From Saccopteryx bilineata (lineage: Eukaryota > Chordata > Mammalia > Chiroptera > Emballonuridae), in assembly GCF_036850765.1 (NCBI RefSeq), contig NC_089498.1, positions 75,370,305 through 75,434,304 on the forward strand: a DNA stretch of 64,000 nucleotides, read 5' to 3'. The notes below the pieces were generated by a model. It did no database searches, had not been told where the DNA came from, and worked only from the letters and a program-made list of their open reading frames with translations. Of the stretch, positions 51,701 through 61,600 are shown one piece after another (the first letter of the stretch is position 1; the number at the start of each line of letters is the position of its first letter). A program made the translations under genes and the position numbers.

Positions 51701-54700
51701 CAACAGAGCAACACCTCAGATGGGCAGAGCACCGCCCCCTGGTGGGCATTCCGGGTGGATCCCGGTTGGGTGCATGCGGGAGTCTGTCTGACTGCCTCCC
51801 CGTTTCCAACTTCAGAAAAATACAAAAAAAAAAAAAAAAGTTATTCCAGCTGGACCAGGTGGTGGCGCAGTGGATAGAGCGTCGGACTGGGATGCAGAGG
51901 ACCCAGTTTCGAGACCCTGAGGTCTCCAGTTTGAGTGTGGGCTCATCTGGTTTGAGCAAAGCTCACCAGCTTGGACCCAAGGTCGCTGGCTCAAGCAAGG
52001 GGTTACTCGGTCTGCTGTAGTACCCTGGTCAAGGCACATATGAGAAAGCAATCAATGAACAACTAAGGTGTGGCAACAAAAAACTGATGATTGATGCTTC
52101 TCATCTCTCTCCATTCCTGTCTGTCTGTCCCTATCTATCCCTCTCTCTGACTCTCTCTGTAAAAAAAAAAAAAAAAAAGTTATTCCAATTTAAAAAAACA
52201 ATGAAATCATTCAAATTCAATGAATAGTTCTTTGTATTTGTCTCTACATTGTAAAAAATATCAATATAGTTTTGTACTGTATTTTATTAACATGAGTAAG
52301 TTAAATCTCAAGCACAATAAAATATCTTATTGTAGGAAATCTGTACTTCAGAGTAAAGAAATAAAAACCACTTCCAAGAATAACCCACCACTGACCAGGC
52401 GGTGGCGCAGTGGATAGAGTGTCAGACTGGGATGCCGAGGACCCAGGTTCGAGACCCCAAGGTCGCTTGTTTGAGTGCGGACTCATCTGGTTTGAGCAAA
52501 AGCTCACCAGCTTGGACCCAAGGTTGCTGGCTTGAGCAAGGGGTTACTCCGTCTACTGAAGGCCCGTGGTCAAGGCACATATGAGAAAGCAATCAATGAA
52601 CAACTAAGGTGTCACAATGAGCAATGAAAAACTAATGATTGATGCTTCTCATCTCTCCGTTCCTGTCTGTCTGACCCTGTCTATCCCTCTCTTTGACTCT
52701 CTGTCTCTGAAAAAAAAAAAAAAAACCCACCAGAAACAAAGCTTTTTTTACTACACTAAATAGATTATTTACATATCTTATTTATATTTTTTTACTAGAC
52801 TTCATGAGCTCACATAACTAAACTGTCTTTTCAGGGCACATAACTGAATGCTTACTTTTCAAAAACTAAAATTCCATTCCACTGATTTAGCCAAAATTAT
52901 TAGCTTCTCTATTAATGAGCTGTAGTAAATATTTAGAGTACTTTTTTTAATATTGGCAAAGACATAGATGACTAGCCAAAAGTTCAGTCAAAAAAGTAAA
53001 TAAAAACTTTATGTTGTTTAAACAGTAATGGACTTCCATACATACTTTTGCCAAAGAAAATTCTATTTTCTAGAACACTGGAACATATTTTTACTTCCAG
53101 AAAAGATGATGCAACCACTTAGAAATTTCTCAAAATATGGATATTTGAAATTCCCTTCTGACCCTCTCAAAATACAGATGTTCCCAAAGTGAAAAGGATA
53201 ACATTAATTAACATCAATACATATAAATCCATTCATTTTAGATGCCTTTTTCAAAGGGATAATATATGAAGGAAACATAAAACATTCATTGATTTCACTT
53301 GTAGGAATCTTCAAAATTCAGTTTTACAGTGATGGGTAGAAAATATCTCGACATAGCCATTAAATCCCCAGAATAGTAAAAACTTTTTCTTTGTTAAAAT
53401 GTGAAATGTATTGGATATTTTATAGAGTAAATTCCTCTTTAACAGTTAAGACTCTCTTTCAACATACATTTATAAGATGGTTGCTGAACAATTTTCCCAA
53501 GAGTAAAGATAAAAATCACTATGCTATGGAATTCCTTTTTCTACTAGGTTGTTTTGGACAGAAACACACACACTCTTTGTATACCTTGCCAAGACTGGTG
53601 AACTTACTCTGCTGTTAGTCTTCTAATGCTATTCACTCACTATTTTCTACTGCTATATACGATATAAAGAATGGGTTGTGCCTTTCTCAGAAATCTGTAA
53701 AACTGCCTCTCAGAGCCATAAAACTAGAATATTTAAAAAGGAAGCTTAAAATGTTTAAAATCATTTAGTCTTTTTAAAAAAATGTTTGTAGGTCACTTTT
53801 CCAAGAATAATTCATTTTGACTTGTTGGTAAGAGTCCAATGACTCTATAAGCTGGCATTTCTTCAGAATGTCTACTGTATATATAAAAAATTTCCAAAAA
53901 ATGACTTCCAAAACACTAATAAGTTCATGACATTTTGTTTTATATGCTTCCTAAAAGCATCTAAATCTGGAGAATTTGGATATAAGCCTTATGACAGTAA
54001 AAATGCCGAAAACCATGCAATAATCTTCAATAAAATATATAAATGGCTCTTTTTTTTTTTTCAAAAATAAATAAGCAGACCTGGCCAGGTGGTTACGCAG
54101 TGGGTAGAGCATCGACCTGGGATGCTGAGGACCCAGGTTCAAAACCTCGAGGTTGCTGGCTAGACCACAGACTCATCTGGCTTGAGCATGGGGTCACTGG
54201 CTAGAGCATGGGATCATAGACATGATCCCATGGTAGCTGGCTTGAGCCCAAAGGTTGCTGGCTTGAAGCCCAAGGTCACTGGCTCGAGCAAGGGATCACT
54301 GGCTCGGCTGGAGTCCCCTGGTCAAGGCACCTATGAGAAGTGATCAATGAACTAAAGTGCCGCAACTATGAGTTGATGCTTCTCATCTCTCTCCCTTCCT
54401 GCCTGTCTCTCTTGCTAAAAGAAAAATAATAAATAAATAAATGGGGGTTCATTGTTTTTTAGACACAAACAAGGTTCTGTAATAAAATGAAAAATTAGCT
54501 TAAGCTCAACTTAAAATCAGAGGTAATTACAATGCACAATACAAATCAGCTTCTACAAATCCTTACCATTTATTAGTACTCCTGAATCAAAATCATACTG
54601 TAGGAAATTTAATTATGTCTTTTCACTGGGGCCAAGGGGAAGATAGTGGTATAGAACAGACAGTTTAGAATCCAGAATGTTTGTGGAGATGAGGAAAGTT

Positions 54701-57700
54701 AAAATGTGAAGACTAGACAGCTCTGCCCAAAGCAGAAGGAAACACATCAATGCAATCTATCCAGCCTTTACAGTACTTTTGTTTTGACTTAGAGCAGTAA
54801 TACTCCAAATTTTTGTTTGAATACTTCCTAAAATAGTTTTTAAAATCTACATACTCCTTTGCACAATTCACTAGTTGAAAACTAAAACTTTTTTTTTGAA
54901 AACTAAAACTTTTTAACATAATTTCATAGGATTTAATTCTGTCATACTGAAAATAGTGGTAATTTCTGAAAAATGATTACTTTATAACATATCCAGTAAA
55001 CTAAATACCATGATTTGACGCTATCATTTACTTAAAAAATACATAATGTGTTCATTAATACGTAACAATTTTACATCATTCTTTTTTTTCCCCTTGGACT
55101 TTCATTTTTATTCCATTCTTATTACAGTGGCTCTCAACAGGAGTCCTAGGGAATATGGGTAAAGATTTTGCCTACCAGGCGACACTTGGCAATGTCTGGA
55201 GACATTTTTGATTGTTACAACAGGGATGAAAGGTGCTATTGGCATCTACTGGGTGCCAGATATGCTACTAAACATCCTACAAAGCTCAGGACAGCCCCCA
55301 ACAATGAAGAATTATCTGGTCCAAAATATCAATAGTGCCATGTCCTACAATAAAATATTTCTATGCCTAAAAGTCTTTTTTTAGTCATATTACACTTCTC
55401 TACAATAAAAATAACTATATAAATTGATAAAATATAAATTTCTTATAACAAAGGACTACATGTTTAATATGTCTTCATATAATTATTAGTAATATATATT
55501 ATAATTAATAATATAGTTAATCTAAATAACACAAATAATCATTATCAAACATAAAAATTGAAAATATATTAAAATGTTCCTATTGAGATGGATAGGGCTA
55601 TTTTGTTACTGTCAACTAAGTATTTTATCTGTGGATTACTTATTGTTAGAATAAGACTAAATTCAGCTCAATGTTTCTTTTTCATTTTTATGATAGCTAA
55701 GAAACTATCTTTACATAAATAGATGGAAAAGGAGTTCTGTTGAAATAATCTCACTTTTTCTGTGAGCCCCTTATACCTTACGTACATGATTTACACAGTT
55801 ACCTATTATTAAAAACTATTTCATTGATCCAGACTTAAGTAGATTCTCTTTAAACACTGTTAAAGGAAGAATTTAAAACCAATTGACTTGCAAAGGATTT
55901 GTTATCTTTGAAAGCATTTACTTTCTTAGTACCTAAAACTACTGGGTGACCAGAGATTTCTAAACCCCTTCTTTATTTTCCAGAGCAAGTCAGGCCTTGT
56001 CCTGTGAAGGGTCTTTGGGAACTCCTCTTCAATGTAAGAATATAACTTTGCTCAGCAGGTAGGGTTTGGGGACTCACAGCAGGGATTTTGAAATTTAATA
56101 AGTAACTTTGGAAAATCTGTATTAATTGCCCCATAACCATGTCTGCTTATTAGTCAATCATGAAAATTCAAGCGTAGCTGTCATCAAACACCTATGCCTC
56201 ACAGCCTAGGTCTCTGAAACCATATATGGATTTTACGAAAATTAGATTCCCAATAAAGAAAATGGTCCAGATATGACTAAAATTCTCTCCATTTCTCCCT
56301 TACCTCTTAGATACTCTGTACTGTGCTGTGGTCAATTTTCCAGTCTCAGGGTCATGTACTGTAGCTCGGCTCAGCTACAAAAAAAGAGAAAGGACAAGGA
56401 CTTACTCACGTAGCAGGCAATTTTGGACTTTGTTTGGTTTGTTTTGTTTTGTTTTGCCAAGCCACAGGTGATCAGAAGGGTTCAGATTGATCTGGATGCC
56501 AGGTAATGGTTTCAAATCAGCAAAAACATTTCTATGTGGCAGCTAGAAAAGCCACTTTCAAATCTTGAGAAAACGAGTTGACAAATTTTTATTGTAGCTT
56601 TGTTGTCCTTTCACTTTTTTTTTAAATCATTTGAAGCTGTATGTAAATGATTTATAGAACTGCATTTCACAGGAACTTTCTCAGAGCTAGAAGTTCAATG
56701 TTCTTTAAACATTATGACAGAAGAATAATTAATAGTGTCTAGAAATTAATTTTTAAGACTCTCACCAAGACAAAAAGTCTCTCTGGCAAAGTAAAAAGCA
56801 ACTTAATTCATAAGTAATTGCAGTTGGAAGACAGATCAGAAAAATAACTCTGTTCTTTCCATTGCCAACTTTTAAGTCAGCAGGTTTTTTAAAATAAAAA
56901 ACTCCAACAGGCGGAATACAGATTACTACAAAATGACAATGATATTTTACAAGACATATGAACAAATGCCAATTAAACTACCATGAAGGATGACGTGTAC
57001 TCACTGCAGCATTTACGAATGTGAAAGAGCTGCATAAACAAAGACTACTACCAGATTAATCTGGGCTGCTTTTTCTTTTCTTTTTTCCCCCTTTGATAAG
57101 AGAGAAAGAAAACAAGTATCAAGCCATTTCCTGGATATTTAATTTCTGACATGAACAGAGGTGCAAAGCCTATTAATTCCTTAAAAATAACACACTAATT
57201 AACGATTGAAAACAGAACTTCTAGTTAAAGGGAAAGGCCTGTGAAACACAAAGCAGGTTATCCATATGTATATAATAAACAGGTGGTGACTTGAGCTGGA
57301 GACTAAAAATGACCTACTTCCTTTAAATGAGTAATTCTTGCAGGATGTACAAAATACTCATTAGAGATCAAAATATGCAGCATACACATCTCTTACCTTT
57401 TGCTAATTCTGTAATGTACCGTCTCCAAGTCTCCTGTTATTGGGTTTGAAATGGTGGCTCGCCTCAGCTGTGAAGCCAACCATCAAAATACTTGCATTAC
57501 ACAACAAAAAAATGAATCACATTTACCCAACCAGTCAGTTCTGGGATTTTTTACAATGGAAGCTGAAAAGAGAAAATAACTCCACAGACTTCCAGCTGCT
57601 TTATGTTGAGCTTTGAAAGCCAGTGTTTGTTTATTTTTTAGGTTTTTTTTTAAGTTAAATTTTTTTTTTGTTTTGCATGAATAGAGGCTACATAAAAAAT

Positions 57701-58657
57701 GAAATTAAAAATTAAATTTCTTTCAATGCTCAGAGAATGTGACAGTGAGGAAAAATTTCTAAAATCTGTAGTCTAATTTATAGTTATAAGATGGCTATTT
57801 AAAATTGATCCATTCCAAGATTTTGGTTTTCATTTTTTTTAGTGACAATACCATTTTCCAAAGGTTAATTTCAAGGTCAATCTTTTCTTCCTTCAAGATA
57901 TCTGTTCATATATTTCACATATACAGTAAAATATCTTGGACCAAGCACAATGAAAATGAAAAGGACTCATAAATGCCAAAAGAAATTAAAGATGACAGCC
58001 AAGATAGTGATTATAAACTTTTTTAAAATGGAGGATGTTTCTGAGGTTAATGAAAAGAATATGAAATTTTTACTGCCATTGAATCTCTTTATCAAAATAA
58101 TGTAACTGAGGCATCCCATCTGAAGATTTTGGCTTCCCAAACCTAGAGAAATAAGAATCTCCAAGCTGAAATGAACTCTTAAATATTCTACCAGATACTT
58201 TGGTTTACTAACCACAAATAATGGACTAAAATAGAAATCGAAAAGAAAATGGTAGAATATAATGTATTATAAATATAAATTTATAAGAATTCACTTGTAC
58301 AGCATTCATATTTATTAGGCACCTTTCCATTTAAACTGTAATCTTTGGGGCACTGGCTGGTTTGCTCAGTGAATAGAGCATTGGCCCAGTGTGCAGATAT
58401 CCCAGTTTTGATCCCGGGTCAGGGCACACACGAGAAGTGACCATCTGCTTCTCTTCCCCTCCTGCAGCCAGTGGCTTAACTGGTTTGAGTATCAACCCTG
58501 GGCACTGAGGATAGCTTGGCTGGTTCAAACATCAGACTCAGGCGCTGATTACAGCTCGGTTGATTTGAGCATCAGCCCCAGACGAGGGTTACCGGGTGGA
58601 TTCCGGTTGGGTACATATGGGAGTATGTCTCACTATCTCCCCACCGCTCACTTAAAA

Positions 58658-58692
<35 letters not shown>

Positions 58693-61600
58693 ATGCAATC
58701 TTTGGTTAAAAAGAAAAGTAGAAATTTGGAATAGTAAAATTTAACAACAACAACAAAAATTCTAACTTTAAGGTCATTTTGCAGCACAGACATTCAGATA
58801 ATTCAACCTTTCTGATATCACAATGATCAGCGAACAGTGGCCCATGGCCCAAATTCATCCTGCCATCTGCTTCTGGAAATAAAGTTTCATTGAAATATAG
58901 CCACACTCACTTATGTACTTTCTATTGTTGCTTTTGCACTACAACAGCAGAGTTGAGTGGTTTTGACAGACCAGATGGCCTGTAAAGCCTAAAACATATT
59001 TACTATTTAAACCAGTGGTAGTCAACCTGGTCCCTACTACCCACTAGTGGGCTTTCCAGCTTTCATGGTGGGCAGTAGCGGAGCAACCAAAGTATAAATA
59101 AAAAGAGATTTAACTATAGTAAGTTGTTTTATAAAGATTTATCCTGCCAAACTTAGCGAAAATCCAACATAAAGTACTTGGTAAGTAATTATTATTATAT
59201 GCTATAACTTGCTGTAACTCTGCTTTATAAATTTTATAAAGTTAAGTTACTTCCTTACTTTATAAATTACCATTACTGTGGAACCGATGAGCGGTTAGAA
59301 AATTTTACTACTAAGAGATACAAAAGTTGGCAGTAGGTATAAAAAGGTTGACTAGCCCTGATTTAAACCTATAAAGAAGAAATTTGCCAACTCCTGTGTG
59401 AATGCCTAGTGTTTACTTAACAATTTCTTCATGAAAGTGATGGCAGTTTGTATTTTACTATCAAGAAGTCTAAGAACATAAAGGGTAGTCTTTCTCATAT
59501 TCTCACAAAAGAAGAATTTCTACACTAAACATTATTTATAGGATAGTATTTATGTTGAATTGTTTTTCTTATTAAGATAAATGATGTGAGTTGAAACCAT
59601 AAAACTATGATGTGACTATTTCAAATTAGCATGATGCTTGTGTGTAACTGTATCTTTCTAGTAATAATGTGTCTAAAAGATAATAAAAATACTTCAAGTA
59701 TTCTTTCAGATAAAAATACAGAATGAAAAGTTGGTTTTTGATTAGTCTGTGAAAGTAAAGACTCCAAAATACATAGAAAACTTTTTCAGGAAGATGCTAA
59801 AACAAATTTGGTAAGTGTGAAATAAAAATATCTGTAATTTTGACAATTAAGAATTTAAAACCTATTTCCATATACAATGTTATTAACCAATGTCACCCTA
59901 ATAAATTTAATTTAAAAAAAAAACTATTTGCAAGATACATTATTTGTGTTTAGAGCAAACTGAGAAAAAACTGGTATAAATACAGCTTAGTTAATAACTC
60001 CATTATGATGTGGCAACAATATCTAACACTATCTGTGAGGTTACTGCCTTATCAATTATCATTTCTATAATCTTGCAAAGGAAAAACATACACAGGTATA
60101 ATAAATTGAGGAGAGAAAATTTAAAGCAAGCTATTTACCCTTGGTTTTGCTAGATCTTTGACAATTTCAATTTCTGCATCAGAAATAATATCATGGAAGC
60201 GAATAATACGAGGCTTGTCCCACTCATCCTCCTGTTTGACTGGAGCCAGAATAAATTTGGGATTCCGGTTTCCATCATGGTAGCGGCAAAAGAGTTTTTT
60301 CTGTCTCCGAGGAGTCTAAGCAAAGTAAAAAAAAAAAAAGATATGTTAGAGTAATAATATTTCTAGTGTTTGTTTCTATACAAAAAAGAAACAATAGTCA
60401 TGCTCATGTATACACAGAGTTATCTGTAGAAGAAGACACCAAAGAAACGGTTCTCTGCAAATATTTTGCATCAAACAGGACCTTCAGAATTTAAAATTCT
60501 TTATTAAAAGTATTTTTTGGAAGAGAGATTGTAGGTCTCAAATAAGAAATAAGGTAGGGTTTCTCTTTTAACAATCCTCTCATCAAACAAAGTGCAGGTG
60601 TTATAAATATGAAAAAATGTTTATGGAAATATGAAATGAATGATCAGCATTGCTCCAAGCTTCACTAAGTAACTAGGAAATACCTAGAAAGCATCTAAAA
60701 GAAAAAGACAAAACAAAATCTAACAAAATAAAAATTTAAAAGCTAAGGTGAAATGGGTAGCTCTAAACACGAGAAAATAAGTTATTAAACAAAGAAGTCA
60801 GGTGTTTTTATTAGTGGTTATTTAAAACAGAGCAGTCAACAAAACAAATAAATGTTTCTTTCAGTTGCCTGTGTATTAAATTAATTAAATAAGTTATTAC
60901 ATTGCTGACTGTTCTCTTGATTTAACAAGTATGTCATGTATGAAGTAGGAATAATATTAGTTTTTCTTTGAATTTTTAGTTAAGATACTTAAATAATGAT
61001 TCATGTTTATTCTCCATGTATTTTATTTTCCTAGAGTAAAATTCAAAGCTTTATATCAAATAAATCTTTTATATAATGAATTTATTCTGAAGAAAAAGAT
61101 GGACCTTTGATCTTGGGGAGGGTTGACATGTGTGTCACATTAACAAACTGGAAAATTAGCAGACTAATGTTTTATACTTATAGTTCTCTTAATAACATAT
61201 TTATTAAGGGCAACAAAAAATATGCTATTGGAAATTTGAACACTTTAAACTAGATATTTGATATTATGAAAACACTGTAAACTTTTTTACGTATGATTAT
61301 GATACTGTGATTATTTAACTATCTTCAAAAGATAAAATATTTAGATGTACAATAAAAAAGAATGTTTCATGAGTCTAACAAAGTGTTATTATCCTTGTCT
61401 TTACTCATTAGCTTAAACACTCATAAACTTAAAACACTCAAAAGTGTCAACATAGATATGATCTACTTATTTTCTATTACAGGTTATGCTGTCAACAGTA
61501 AAGCACTGAATATCAAAAAGTCATCAATACCAAAATGTAAAGCCCAGTTTGAGTTTATTAGTTGAAGAAAAAAAGTTAAACACTATTCAAATGTTTACAC

